From Venturia oleaginea (taxonomy: Eukaryota > Ascomycota > Dothideomycetes > Venturiales > Venturiaceae): DNA of 64,000 bases. This document shows, in pieces, positions 43,801 through 55,524 of this stretch. The stretch is taken from contig JABMLP010000015.1 in the NCBI GenBank assembly GCA_013176395.1, forward strand, positions 1,364,001-1,428,000, read 5' to 3'. Made by a program: the position numbers and the translations under genes. How positions within the stretch are numbered: the stretch's first letter is position 1; each line of letters begins with the position of its first letter. Below the pieces are notes generated by a model, which ran no database searches, was not told the DNA's origin, and saw only the letters and a list, made by a program, of their open reading frames with translations.

Positions 43801-44490
43801 ATGTCTTTCTTCCCAATCGCGCTCCAGGAGCTCTCTCCACTCTTCCGCATTATCGATGAAGCTTCTCGACCATCTCCACAACAGTGTGCACCGCGCGAAT
43901 CATGTATGCCTGCAGCCGTCCACCAACAATCCTTTCAACCACGCTTCGATGTCATGGAGTGGAAGGACACCTACGAACTCTTAGGTGAACTCCCCGGAGT
44001 CGGTCAAAAGGATATCAAGGTCGAATGGAGCGACGGAAACACCTTGACCATCAGTGGTCACTCCGAATCTCGTCCTGAGAAGAAGTCCCCGACACCTGCA
44101 GCAGCAGCAGCACCATCCACCACCGAGAAAGCCGCTGAGGAGAAGCCAGTCGCCGAGTCAGCATCCTACCACGCACCTTCAGTCGAAGAAGATGATGATG
44201 GCGAATTAATCAGCAAGCCAGGCGAACCAGATACCGAAACTATCGCCAGCACGACCGAGAAAGTCGCTGAAACTACCATTCCCGACCCAGAAACATCGAT
44301 ACCAGAGACATCAGTCGAACATCCAAAGTACTGGGTTTCGGAACGCCGATCCGGATCCTTCAGCCGCAGCTTCAAGTTCCCACTCCGCATCGAGCAGGAG
44401 AATGTTAAGGCTAGCTTGAAGAATGGTATTCTCTCCATTGTTGTTCCGAAGGCTGTCATCCCCGCTCCAAGGACTATTGTTGTTGAGTAA
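43801..44490 (+). CDS. Small heat-shock protein (HSP20/HSP30 type)
   Basis: Cytosolic alpha-crystallin-type holdase chaperone. Intronless, 229 residues from ATG 43801. N-terminus MSFFPIALQELSPLFRIIDE, then the alpha-crystallin domain begins with QPRFDVMEWKDTYELLGELP and DIKVEWSDGNTLTISGHSE. It is split by a long, acidic Ala/Glu/Pro/Thr-rich insert (about residues 98-180), as in Neurospora-type hsp30. It resumes with YWVSERRSGSFSRSFKFPLR, NVKASLKNGILSIVVPK and ends RTIVVE. Absence of introns suits expression under heat, when splicing fails; the upstream HSE supports Hsf1 control. Confidence 0.95.
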   Translation: MSFFPIALQELSPLFRIIDEASRPSPQQCAPRESCMPAAVHQQSFQPRFDVMEWKDTYELLGELPGVGQKDIKVEWSDGNTLTISGHSESRPEKKSPTPAAAAAPSTTEKAAEEKPVAESASYHAPSVEEDDDGELISKPGEPDTETIASTTEKVAETTIPDPETSIPETSVEHPKYWVSERRSGSFSRSFKFPLRIEQENVKASLKNGILSIVVPKAVIPAPRTIVVE

Positions 44491-45209
44491 GAATCTCACA
44501 GTGATGTCTCTGGTATATGAGGTGGTCCTTGAGCATAGCGATGGAGTTCCTGGCTAGCGTTTGACCAGGAAATTTTGGATTGGTAGAACTTGTTTGTAAT
44601 GAGTAACATAAGAGGAATTCAATTCTTGTCTAAACTTTACAAAAAATCCGCATCGAACGTGCACTTCTTTCCTCGATTTAGTGGTGTACACCATTTCTCT
44701 TCGTGTACTAGATAATGAGACGCCACTTCCACGCCCGCAATTATGATACATACGTTGCCATCTACACAGTCAGTCCTACATACTTGGGTACAGTACAAAC
44801 CCAACAAACAAGCTCCCTTAATGACGGATAAGACCCACTATTGAAATTCCCAATTTTCTATTATTAATTACCACAAAATCGGAATCGCTAGCCAGATTCC
44901 CAACTTTCTTGAAACTATATGCCTCGATTCATATGTGTTCATCATTTCGCACCGGCGAATTGTACTTCTCTCTTAAAAGTGATATTTCACCCCTGTTCTA
45001 TATATCTAAGACCATATGTGATGGGGGGCAGGCGTCTAGAGAAGTTTTACGTTCGGAAGGAGTTTGATAGATAACTTACTTATCAATAAGTTTATTAGCT
45101 AAACCCAACAAGCAGACAACGCAAACACGCATCAAGACCTCAACAGTATACAAACCAGTCCTACACTCACCGTATTACCCATTCTCTTCGTCAAGAACTC
45201 TCGACACCT
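44491..45209. other. Intergenic between HSP20 and EIS1, no gene found
   Basis: Convergent 3' regions. AT-rich, with a short palindrome near 45077-45098 (cttatcaataag). No gene or motif that I can support. Confidence 0.4.
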
Positions 45210-47814
45210 CTACAACGCCTCCGAAAACTTCGTCTCTCTCGCCGGACTCCCCGTCTTCGTGCTCAGTAACTTCGGCGGCGGCGCAAATGCAAAATCATCA
45301 AATGTATCCCTCGCCTCCTCAAACTCATCATCACTACTATCAACCACCCTCTTCTTGGTCCTGCCTCGTTCCTGCTCAGGGCTCCCTGGAACTCCGCCCG
45401 CCGCTGGGCCTACATGCACCACATTTCCCTCGCCCTCCTCGCTAGAAAGAGAACTGACACTAGGAGTACGCACCACCGGCAGTTTGTGCTCCTGCGGGAT
45501 ACCAACTGCAAAAGCACCAGTATACGCTGCACCACCCTCGAAGCCCTTTTCAGTCGTTGCATCTTCGTCTTTGGAGTAGGATTTGGATTTACGCTTCAAT
45601 TTGCCTAGCATGCCTGAGAAGCGTTTCTTCCGGGGAGAATTGGGCTCTTGTTTGTCGAATTTGTCTCCGTAAGTGCCAAGACCGGTTTCTGCAGCACGGC
45701 CAACGGCATCTGTTGGCTCATGAGTTGTGGATTTCGTGGCGATTGAGGAGTTTGTGGCATTGCGGTGAGCGACAATATCGACTTCGCCGATGCTTGAAGA
45801 TCCCATTGGTGCTCGTTCAAGTGATTGGCCAACATTTTCTTCTGGAAGGACGGGAGTGGCTGCTATTTGATCGATTGGGTCCACAGGTCTCGACTTGCGT
45901 TTCTCGCTCTTGGAGCTAATCAGTTTTTTCCATTCGGACTTTTTCTCTTGGTCTGCTTGATGGTCCACCTTGGCAGCCTCTTTCTCTTCTTTGGATCGGA
46001 TCTTCTCTTCTTGCTTCCTTGATTTTTCGGCTTGCTTCTCTTCATCTGGAATGAAATCTTTAGCAGTAATCCAATTGCATCGAAGTTAATGTGACTCACT
46101 CTTAATTCTCTTCTCTATAGCCTTCAATTCAGCCTGCCTATGCTTCTCCAATCGCGCTTCCCGCTTACGCTCTTCCTCGTCCAATCTAGCCTCCTCGTCC
46201 TTAGCTCGTTGCCTCTCAGACCTCTCGTTGATGTCATCTAGTGTAGGTTGGATCCGTTTCCGGGCGATTTCGTCAATCTCAGATTTGTCTAAATATTTTC
46301 CACCACCAACGTGGACTTGACCATGATGTTGCATGCGAACTTCACTGGCAGCCACCGCCCGCGCACGAGCTTTGCTGTCCCAATCTTCCATCATAGCGGG
46401 CGACATCTTCCCAGTGTCGTCAAAGACTTTCTTATCCATTTTGTCCATCTGAGCTTGAACCTTGCGTTCCGCTGCAGCCATGAGATTTGCGCGATCATCT
46501 GTCCGCTTTCTCGCATCCATCTGGGCAACGGAGTTGTTGAGTTGAGACTGCTGGTTGCGCACCCTTCGTGCCCTGAACTCGTCGTCAGAATCGGAGTCGG
46601 CCTGGCCGTCATTAGCACTGACTGCTCTTCTTCCGGTGCTGTTATTTCCTCTGATGGACAACCGTGATCTGCCTTTCTGAGTTGGGTATCCATAGTATTC
46701 CCGAAAAGCGGCCTGCTCGTGCTGGTTGTCAATCTTGGCCAGCCTCTCAGCAGCCAGTCTTTCAGCAGCTTCTTGGAGTGTGAGATACTGCATTGCCTCC
46801 TTCTTGATGTCTTTCTCGGGAGTTGCCATGGGCTGCGAAGCCCTTGCAGCGGATCTGGCATTTTTCACCGTGATGTTGCCATCATCATCGACCGACTGGT
46901 TCGCGTACATCTGTTTCGCCATGGAGATTGCCGATGCACGCAAAGCATCTTGGTGTTTCTTCTCTTCCACCTCCATTCTGATAGGCGGTCTTTCACCAAA
47001 GAATTCCGGACCGACATTCCTGCCAATGTTGTGTACGCGAGCCGCTTCCATTGCGTTTGACCCCAGCTTGTTTGAATCTGCAGAATATGCTGCGGCTAGC
47101 GCATTTTTACCAGCGCGTCTCTCGTCTGGGTACGTTTCCGGTGCCAGTGGTACAGGAGTTGAGTCGGCTCGCTTCCTGCCCTTCACCGATCGTCTAGCTG
47201 CGAGGAGAGAATTGCTCTTTCCCGTCTCCGTATATCCATAATCGATCTGGGGGCTAAGGTTCTTGTTCCGCATAGCAATGGTAGCCGCAGAATTGCCTTC
47301 TTTGCTTGCAGTCGGCTGCCACCAATCACGCCCAGGCGCCTGAGCAGCGAGAATGGCAGCCCTGGATCCCGCAGCACTGGCCTCTGGTTGCCATAACGGT
47401 GGCATTTTGTAGTCCTTGGCCAGCATAGCAGCCTTTCCAGCGGCAGCGGATGGCTCGGGTTTCCACCATTCGATATTTGTCTTGTTTCCGTGGGCTATAG
47501 TTGCAGCAGAAAGGCCTGATGTTCGGGTATCGATGCCGACAGAGGGAAAACTGGGAAGGTCGTGGGCGCGAGCGTATTTGAGGGAAGCCGCGGCGCCTAT
47601 GTTATTGTTAGAGAAGTGGATGCGTGGATGGGGCGATCAGCTTACCTGCAGACGAGAGTTTGCCATCCTTGTCCAGAGGATAATCGGGTCGCTGAGTAGA
47701 TTGTGGATGGTAAAGCGCAGCACCAGCGGCTTGAGCTTGTAGTTGGTTAGACTGGTGGGTATGCTCATGCGCTGAGGGATCCGGACATAATTGGCCCTGA
47801 TCTGAGACGGCCAT
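45210..47814 (-). CDS. EIS1: Eisosome protein 1
   Basis: Peripheral protein of eisosomes, the furrow-like plasma-membrane domains organised by Pil1. Exons 47814..47646, 47596..46100 and 46045..45210 (introns 49 and 54 nt) give 833 residues. The N-terminal half carries Eis1-type repeats of an Ala-rich motif: GAALYHPQ, GAAASLKYARAHDLPSFPSV, GLSAATIAHGN, AAMLAKDYKMPPLWQPE, AAILAAQAPGRDWWQPTASK, then NALAAAYSADSNKLGSNAME. The centre is a long charged helix (residues about 430-590); the C-terminus is Ser/Asp-rich with an NSPRKKRFSGMLGKLKRK basic patch. Minus strand, same direction as the ligase-like gene upstream. Confidence 0.9.
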
Positions 47815-48117
47815 ATTGGGAGGTGGGCTGTACAGTAAATATGATGGGAGAAGAGTAGAGGCGTTTTGAGAGAGAAGAGCTCTGTGGTGGCACCCATCAC
47901 GTCGTTGTTTCTCTACGTCATGTCCAAGCCTGGCAAAAGACCTAGAACTGACCCGGACGGCAGGAAACTAGCCATTATTCGTGTCGGGTTGGAAATGAGC
48001 ATCCCAGCTTGTCAAGGAATAACAGTGGGCAGAAAGAGAAGATGCGATACAAATGTCTTTGGTGTTGTTGTTTTCATTTGCAAAAAGAATATATCTGTCG
48101 ATCAGTCAGGCTCATCC

Positions 48118-50374
48118 TCACTTCGCCCCATCAGCCAACTTAACAACCTTAGCAGCAGCCTCCTCAAAATCATCAAAAGCGTACAATTCCAACCCACTCT
48201 CCGCAATCAGCTTTTGTCCTTCCTCCTCTCTCGTCCCCCTAATCCTAACAACAACCGGCACACTAATACTTAATTCCTTGAAGGCCAAGATAACCCCCCG
48301 CGCAATCATATCGCCAAGCGTCAATCCACCAAAGATGTTCACAAAGATAACCTTCACCCTATCGTCTTTCATGATGAGTTCAAAACATTTCTTGACTGTC
48401 GAGGATGTGGCTTTTCCGCCTGTATCGAGGAAGTTTGCTGCGTACCCGCCGTGCGTGGCGAGGGCATCAACAGTGTTCATTGCGAGACCGGCGCCGTTGA
48501 CAAGAGTGCCGATGTTACGCGGCGCGTTGTTGGGAGTTGGTGCGTCAAGTTTGATGTGAACGATGCCATCTGCTTCTGCCGATACCTCAACGGCATCTTC
48601 CTGACCCAAGTCACGTTGGGCGTGGAGCTCTTGGTGGCGTTTGGTGCTCTTGAAGGCAGCGTCATCGAAGCTGAATTTTGGTGAGTAAACTTGGAGCGTG
48701 TCTGATGAAGCAGGAACGTTCAGACGCACTTCCAGACCAATGGCCTCCTTATCGTGAAATAGTCTCGAAAGCTGGTGCATCAGGTTGACAGCCGCGGCTT
48801 TGGCAGCTGGAGGAGCGGCATCGAGTTGCAGTTGCTCCAGCACTCGCGTTGTTTGTTTTTCTGTCAGACCGGTGCCGTACTTGAAAGGAATATGGAGGGC
48901 GCGTTGATAGACCTGGCCTTCTTTTGTTGTTGGTGAGGCGATTACGCACGGTGAACGTGCGGTACGGTCGATGGTAATAACAAGCAGCCTGGAATCGGTT
49001 CCATCCTGGGGAGCTGAGCATATCTCAATACTGTAATCCTTGAGTAGGTTTGCCGATTGTTCGGGCTTTAGATGCAGCGAGCGTTTCGGCTCGGATGCCG
49101 CTAGGAACGAAGCAAGAGGACGATTCAGTTGCGGGCGAGTTCGATATGTGTGGAAACCCCTTTTTTGATTCGCTGCTGAATTTGCAGACTTCATCTGCTC
49201 CAGTATTAGACGAACAGTCGGTCAAGATGACGTTCCAATAACTCACAATTCCTTTGACATCTCGGCCACTCGAAGACAGTATCTGCTTCACCGTCGCTCC
49301 AAATTTGGCTGGATGATCGACCATGGTAACTCCTACATTCTCAAGAGCCTTCCATTTCGTTAACGAGTTGCCTTCACCAGGGGCTGCCCAAGCTCCTGCA
49401 TGGCCCATAACCCGGCCTGGCTTTGCGCAAACGCCTCCAACGAGTGCAGCAATAGGTCTGTAATATGTTAGGCAAGGGCATAAGAGCGATTGTATTTCAC
49501 GTACTTTGGGTTCTGAACTCTTCTTTTGTAATCTCGGATCCAATCGGCCGCCTCCTCTTCCGAAGTGCCACCTACTTCACCGATCAAAACTATGCATTCC
49601 GTATCAGGATCATTTTCAAAGACTTTGAGCGCTTCCACAAAGTTGGTGCCAGCAATGACATCACCCCCCATTCCAATACACAAGCTCTGGCCCAACCCAG
49701 CTCTCGTCAGAGAAGCCACAGCTTCGTAACTCAGGGTTCCAGATTTAGCAACAATACCGACGTGGCCTGGAGAGAAAGTTGGAAGAGGTTGAAATCCAAT
49801 CCGACATTTACCAATTGCAGAGATGATCCCTGGAGCATTCGCGCCCACCAGTCGGGACTTTGATTGCGTCTGGAGTATCGAGTGTATCTGTTCGGGATTT
49901 TTAGCCCGGTCGAATTTCGGTAAGAGACTCATATATCATACATACCCTGAGGATATCATGTAGCGGAATGTGTTCAGCAACAGCCACAATAAGCGGCACT
50001 TCAGCCTCAATGGCTTCCTCAATAGCGGCAGTGGCTTGATGAGCAGCAACATATATTCCAGTTGCGTGTGGTTTGAGCTCCTCCATAGCTTTCCGAACCG
50101 TTGGCAGAACAGGAAGCCCCAAGTGCTCTCCTGTTTTGCCTGGTCTCACACCACCAACGATATTCGTTCCCCATTCTATTGATTCTTGAGCATTGGCGGT
50201 GGCTTGTTTTCCTGTGAAGCCTTGGAAAATGACGCGAGTATCAGTACCAATTTTGAGGTTGCCTATCGTATCATCATAGCCGTTTCGTCGTGAAGAGGAA
50301 GTGAATGAATGAGAATTGCCCAACCTCTGTCTCAACCGAGCGCGAGCCGATGTGTTGCAAAGCCTGTACAACAT
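48118..50374 (-). CDS. Fused succinyl-CoA-ligase-like protein (alpha half plus degenerate beta half)
   Basis: Exons 50374..49946, 49887..49505, 49457..49247 and 49194..48118 (introns 58, 47 and 52 nt) join in phase to 699 residues. Residues 1-341 are a full succinyl-CoA ligase alpha subunit with presequence: VIFQGFTGKQATANAQESIE, GVRPGKTGEHLGLPV, RLVGANAPGIISAIGKCRIG, and the phosphohistidine motif GRVMGHAGAW. The second half keeps the beta CoA-ligase domain (NGAGLAMNTVDALATHGGYA, ANFLDTGGKA, IFVNIFGGLTLGDMIARGVI). Its N-terminal ATP-grasp part is shortened and lacks the usual Gly-rich nucleotide loop, and it starts with a second presequence-like stretch (NQKRGFHTYRTRP). Fusions of this kind are known to me only vaguely from ascomycetes; activity as a classical Krebs enzyme is doubtful. 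Two genes is the alternative. Confidence 0.82.
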
Positions 50375-50900
50375 GGTGAGCAAGAAAGTGAGGATCGCAA
50401 ATTAGCAAGCGCAGGAAGCAGGGACATCACGATTGTTATATCTGGAGGCCGCATGAGGGTTTCCGGGCCATAGCCGGGTTTCCGAAATCTCATGTGGTTG
50501 ATTGATTATTGATTCGGGAATAGGTATTATACTAGGTATGGTGCAGGCCGAGATTGATACCTGATACCCCACAGAACCAAGAACGCAAGGGCCTTAGGAG
50601 GAGCATCGACCCTAACGTCACTTCAGCAGCGACCTGGTCAAGTGTCCCCCAAGCGTCCCTTACTCATTGTCGTGCACTGCTAGGCCCCTGGTGCGTGGTG
50701 TAGCGAACCGAGAGTGATCAAATGTGACGGGAGGTGCATACCGGCCAGTAGAGCGACCACTCCTTGGTTGACGACGGGGCCAAGTAGCTGCCCAAGCCAG
50801 TCACAAGGGAGACAGCTACAAGAGATCAATCGCACCCATCCTCAACATCGGAAGCTGCCAAAACATCTCCTCGGTTAAGAAGCTGTACCAAAGACTCAAC
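50375..50900. other. Divergent promoter region
   Basis: Between the ligase-like gene and the next gene; no coding segment. Confidence 0.4.
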
Positions 50901-51434
50901 ATGGCATCCAGTCCCACCGATTCTAGGGCATTGGCCTCGTCCCTCTCCAAACTAAATATAGCCTCCTCAACCTCCAAGAAGCCAAAAGTGGTCGCTCCAG
51001 ACTCCTGGGAAGACGAAGCTCTGTCCGGCGAAGACACAGAGACAGAAGAGCCCTCCAATCATCAACGCAATCTATCCACCATCTCCAACATTTCCAGCTT
51101 TGGCGGCGATGGTCCCTCAGCCCCTCCTCCGACGCCTGCTAGTCCTTCAGGACAGTACCCCGACGTTGCCTTTGACAACCCATACAAGTCTTTGCAGCCA
51201 TCTCGGGAACGACAACAGAGTGGCCATAGGACACCGGAGCGGAGGCCGGAGAAGACTACATCTGTGGCTGCGAGGATGATTGCTGGGAGTTTGGGCGTGA
51301 GAGCACCGAAGAGGACCGAGGAGCAGAGAGAGTTTGATAAGGCTGTCAAGGAGAAAGAGAAGAAGAGACGTGCTGAAGAGAAGGAGAGGGCCGAGCAAGA
51401 GGAGAAGCTCAAGGCTAGCGTGTGGGAGGACTGA
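50901..51434 (+). CDS. Conserved-looking hypothetical protein, 177 aa
   Basis: Single exon from ATG 50901 to TGA 51434. Ser/Pro-rich, probably disordered, with SWEDEALSGEDTETEEP acidic patch (about 35-51), a Pro-rich centre and a basic C-terminal helix (KAVKEKEKKRRAEEKERAEQ) ending KASVWED. SWED and VWED near both ends may be a repeated short linear motif. No domain; function unknown. Confidence 0.65.
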   Translation: MASSPTDSRALASSLSKLNIASSTSKKPKVVAPDSWEDEALSGEDTETEEPSNHQRNLSTISNISSFGGDGPSAPPPTPASPSGQYPDVAFDNPYKSLQPSRERQQSGHRTPERRPEKTTSVAARMIAGSLGVRAPKRTEEQREFDKAVKEKEKKRRAEEKERAEQEEKLKASVWED

Positions 51435-52593
51435 AAGCAGGAAAACTTCATGATGGCGTTGGTGATACAATGAGCTTGGGAAGGGGCATTTTTTTTATGA
51501 ATGGCAAATGGCTAGTGCGCATGCGGGTGTTCAAATGCATTTTCCACGAGAACTGAGGATGAGACCTAGAGGCTTCAATCACGAAGTTGTTCCTCGTCGA
51601 CCTCACTCTGGCCTCGAATACAATGAGTCAGTAATTATTTGGTTCTTCTCTAATGATCTATCAGTTCTTAGGCCATATTTATCCGCGGCTCGGCCACCCA
51701 TGGTTTACCCGAACGACTACGACCTCCTGTAAAATACTCAGTCCCATCCGAGGAGCCTTAGCATCGGGTGTTTTCATAGCCCTACACTCCTGTAGTGTAG
51801 CGTGGTCTTTGACTCTTTTTTTAGGTTCAAGAATTCATTCTTTACAGCGCGTGATCATTGAAGTATGGGACTATTTTGTTTTTATCGAAGGAACAAGACT
51901 CGATTATCTCTGACGATTTTACCTCCAACTTGAAAGAAAAGATTGATCTTCTCCCGTGCTACGACGCAAAGATGACAAAAGCTAGAACTTTCACTACTGG
52001 TGACCCGCACCATCAATACACATTTGGATCAAACAAGATGCTGCCCGATTGGCATATGACTGGACTTCATTTGATGAATAAGAAATCCTACTTCATTTGT
52101 CTTGTCTACCACCAAAATAATCAACGTCCAACCCAGCAAGAACATTCAATCTGCACGCGACCAGTGGCCCAGCAATCTAACCATCTAACTCGCCCACCAC
52201 AGGAGTCTACAAGCTGCAGTATGCTAATACGAGTGAATTTTATTCGCCCGCTGATGACCCGCAAAGATGAGTCCAGGTAAGACGTGTTATTTCGCATAGT
52301 CAAACTTGAAGACATGGTACAGCTTATCGTTACAAAGTAAAGGGAGGATGTTCTGTCACCGTGAAACAAAGCTGTAAGTTGCGAACCTGTCGCCTCAAAA
52401 TCGATACTTCACTAAGGGCTAACAGTCGTGTGTTTTGGTCTCTTCCACGCGACTCTCTTTCCCTGTGTTAGCCATAAACAGTTTGACGTCCAGGTAACCT
52501 CATAATGAGCTTTTTATAATCACAACTTCGGCGCACCACCAACCCTCTCCAATTCTATCTCTCTCTTTCTCTTAGTCACATTGATTCAACACG
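51435..52593. other. Intergenic, no gene found
   Basis: About 1.2 kb. Plus-strand segments at 51508-52280 read as random sequence. Nothing supportable. Confidence 0.4.
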
Positions 52594-53536
52594 ATGGTAC
52601 GCCACACTCCATTCCTCTGCAACCATTGCTTCAAGTGGAACACCTCATACACCACCGCTATCTGCTGGAAATGCAACGAACGAAAATCAGACGCCTGTTT
52701 CCCATCCCCCATCCTCCTCCTCAGAGACCAATACGTCTTCACACTCGACGAATACAGAGAACACTCCGAGTTCCCTATCAAGCAACGAGAAGAGCTGCGA
52801 ACACTAAAAGACGCTTACGAAAATGCTGTTGCGCATGAAGCGAAGGAGATTCATGTGGCTCATACGCCAAAGGGAAAATTGAGAGCGTTGTTCAAGGGAG
52901 GACGGGGTGTTGAGGAGCTTGAGAGTATTCATGACGTTTACTTGGCTAGGAACAAGGAGATTATGGAGAGGAAAGAGGAGAGCTATTTTTTGAGGGGTGT
53001 GAGGGTGGAGGGGCAGGCTTTGAATGGGCGGGTTATTGGGGATGCGTGGCAGATGGAGCTTTCTACTTTGATTGTAAGTCTTTCCCTCATATTTTCCTGG
53101 ACGTATGACTTTGTTAACCCTTTCTACAACAGGCATTCGCTAAAATCGATATCCCGTGCATCGAAGCATCGAATACTAAACTCTCCGATCGCGTTGGAGT
53201 ACTCTTGGCCTTCCTGATGGATTTGGATGCGATACCCGGAGGCAACGGGGTTATTATTATTCTGGAGGATCGACGTGTCGTGAATGTTCATGATTGCGCG
53301 AGACAGCTGGAGAATAAGCAGATTCCATGTAGGTTGAAGATTTACTCGCACTCACTTGTCGGGGGATGTAGCTGACCTGCACAGTTGAAAGTGGTGATGT
53401 CCCAGAATTCATCAGTAAATATCGTACTTCGGCAGGTCGTATTATGACCGTTGAAGAATCGCGGATGCGATATCGTTCTCTGAATGATGGAAGTGTCTTG
53501 AGTCTTTCGGTCTGTGATGTTTTTCGATCATCATAA
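52594..53536 (+). CDS. Hypothetical protein with N-terminal zinc-ribbon-like motif, 275 aa
   Basis: Exons 52594..53073, 53133..53328 and 53385..53536 (introns 59 and 56 nt, both with good donors and acceptors). N-terminus FLCNHCFKWNTSYTTAICWK-C has two CxxC pairs 15 apart, suggesting one zinc. A charged helical middle follows (residues 50-150), then a hydrophobic domain with RVGVLLAFLMDLDAIPGGNG and IIILEDRRVVNVHDCARQLE. C-terminus KYRTSAGRIMTVEESRMRYR. The three-exon model is firm because each junction keeps a single long frame, but I do not recognise the family. Confidence 0.65.
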
Positions 53537-54239
53537 GCAGTCTCTCTGGAGTAATTGAGGCAAAGGAATCGAATAGGATGTATGCCTGAAGTTTAGCGAT
53601 GGCGTTGAATGGTTTCTACGATACCCTACATGTTTTCAGGCGTTGACAGGGTTCACTTCATCTAGAGGTGGTCGTCTCAAAAGCACATTGTTCTTGCCGT
53701 TGACTGACAATGCAACACCAAGAAAAATAACACACTAAACACAATGATCAGTGCACCGCCTGTCCCACCATGTCTAGTTTCTGGGGGCTCCATACTTGCT
53801 CTACACAATGGCCCTATCCGGGATCGTGTTTCAGCCTGATTCCTCAACGCACGTGCTGCCCCATCTCCGTGACTTGGGATTTGGCCAACCTCAACCAACA
53901 ATTTTCTAAAAACAGCACACACAGCGAGAACTCAATTTTTGGAATTTACAGAAGTATCATCTAAGGATCATCAAAACACCTCTGCCAGTGGCCGCTCCGG
54001 CCTCTAGAGGCCATCGCGCGTCCCTCAGCGTCGATGAGATATCTCTAGAGTCGCCGTCGCGGCCACGGCAGAGCAAGCAGACGAATACATGAGCAAGCTA
54101 CACGAACGATGCGTCCACCAAAGACAACAGCAACCATCTAGTCACTATCTCCCGGCTAGTCCATCACCCCAGATGACACTGCAACGCTCCGAGTCGACGA
54201 GTCACTGCTAGAACGGCAATACCTTCAACACAACTCAAA
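53537..54239. other. Intergenic, no gene found
   Basis: No supported gene before the tandem array. Confidence 0.35.
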
Positions 54240-55010
54240 CACCAGACGCCCGGTGCGCAACAATCGGCACCACACACCACTGCAACGACTAGACAACCTC
54301 TCCCAACGTCTTGGCAAACCGTCCTGCTACAAGCTGTTGCCCAGAGCCTTGAGCCTCTCCCCAAACTGTTGCCTCCCAGTTATGGCATTGGCAAGAGTAG
54401 GTGCGCGACACAGTAAGTAGTAAGGACGCATAGAAGGAGCCTATTGGCGGCAAATCCCCTCCCTGTAAGCTAGCAGACGTAGCCTTGAGCCTCTCCCCAG
54501 ACTGTTGCGTCCCAGTTATGGCATTGGCAAGAGTAGGTGCGCGATATAGCAAGCAGGGAGAGCGACTAGCAGCAGATAGGCTCCGACTATAAGACGACAG
54601 GTCTACAACACAATCGGTGCGACACGATACAGCAGCTGCTAGAGAACCTCATCTACTATCGTCTCCGCAAACCGTCCTGCTGCAAGCTGATGTCCAGAGC
54701 CTTGAGCCTCTCCCCAAACTGTTGCGTCCCAGTTATGGCATTGGCAAGAGTAGGTGCGCAACACAGTAAGCAGTAAGGACGTATAGAAGGAGCTTATTGG
54801 CGGCAAATCCCCTCCCTACAAGCCAGCAGACGTAGCCTTGAGCCTCTCCCCAGACTGTTGCGTCCCAGTTATGGCATTGGCAAGAGTAGGAGCGCGATAT
54901 AGCAAGTAGGGAGAGCGACTAGCAGCAGACTAGGCTCCGACTATAAGACGGCAGGTCTATAGCACGATCGGCGCCATACAATACGGCAGCTACCAGACAG
55001 CCTCGTCCAC
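54240..55010. repeat. Nested tandem array, 353-bp period
   Basis: A block of about 60 bp starting AGCCTTGAGCCTCTCCCC begins at 54345, 54481, 54698 and 54834, so spacing is 136, 217, 136. Larger blocks repeat every 353 bp: CAATCGG-type sequence near 54259, 54612 and 54965, and CGTCCTGCT near 54321 and 54674. So a 353-bp unit that contains two copies of a shorter repeat was itself tandemly multiplied. No coding frame runs through it. Confidence 0.8.
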
Positions 55011-55490
55011 GGGCATACCCGGAGTATCACACCCAAGCAGCGAAATCACGACTACGATGGTTACTATTGTCTCCAGCATCACACAACCAAATACACCGCC
55101 GCATAGGAATCTGGTGCAAGGCAACTTTCACAAGCAGAAACATACTTAGGGAACCCATTGGCCTTGAGGGATAAGGCGAAACAGATAGACAAGCTGAGCA
55201 TTAGAGGGAGACTGTAGGTAGAAGGATAGCGAAACACGAGGCATTGCCTCTTGAGTCTACATAGCACAGATATACTAGCAGAATAACCAGTATCTACAAG
55301 AGCCAGCGGGCATTTGGAGATACTGGTTAAGGGAAAAGAGGGAGGACGGAGGGGACAGCTGGTCTTGTTTCAGTGAACGGGGCGAAGTGGGGCGCGGTGG
55401 ATTATATAATCTATCACGTGTCGGCTGTCTGATGAAGTCCTCCTAACCGGACATAGCTGCGTGATTAAGCGGCTGCAACCGAGTAGGATA

Positions 55491-55524
55491 AAATCAATCA
55501 ATCAATCAATCAATCAATCAACCA
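55491..55524 (+). repeat. (AATC)n microsatellite
   Basis: About seven tandem ATCA/AATC units follow GAGTAGGATAAA. Could be a simple microsatellite or the repeated 3' end of a non-LTR retroelement; the sequence upstream shows no reverse transcriptase. Confidence 0.75.

Noticed and set aside
45077..45098. Short palindrome around cttatcaataag as a terminator or hairpin element
   Set aside because: Too short and unlike the hairpin family; bacterial-type terminators do not apply in this genome.
46726..47241. Plus-strand open frame of 171 codons
   Set aside because: Antisense of EIS1.
25271..51434. A biosynthetic or defence gene cluster
   Set aside because: The genes are housekeeping functions with independent promoters and no shared pathway.
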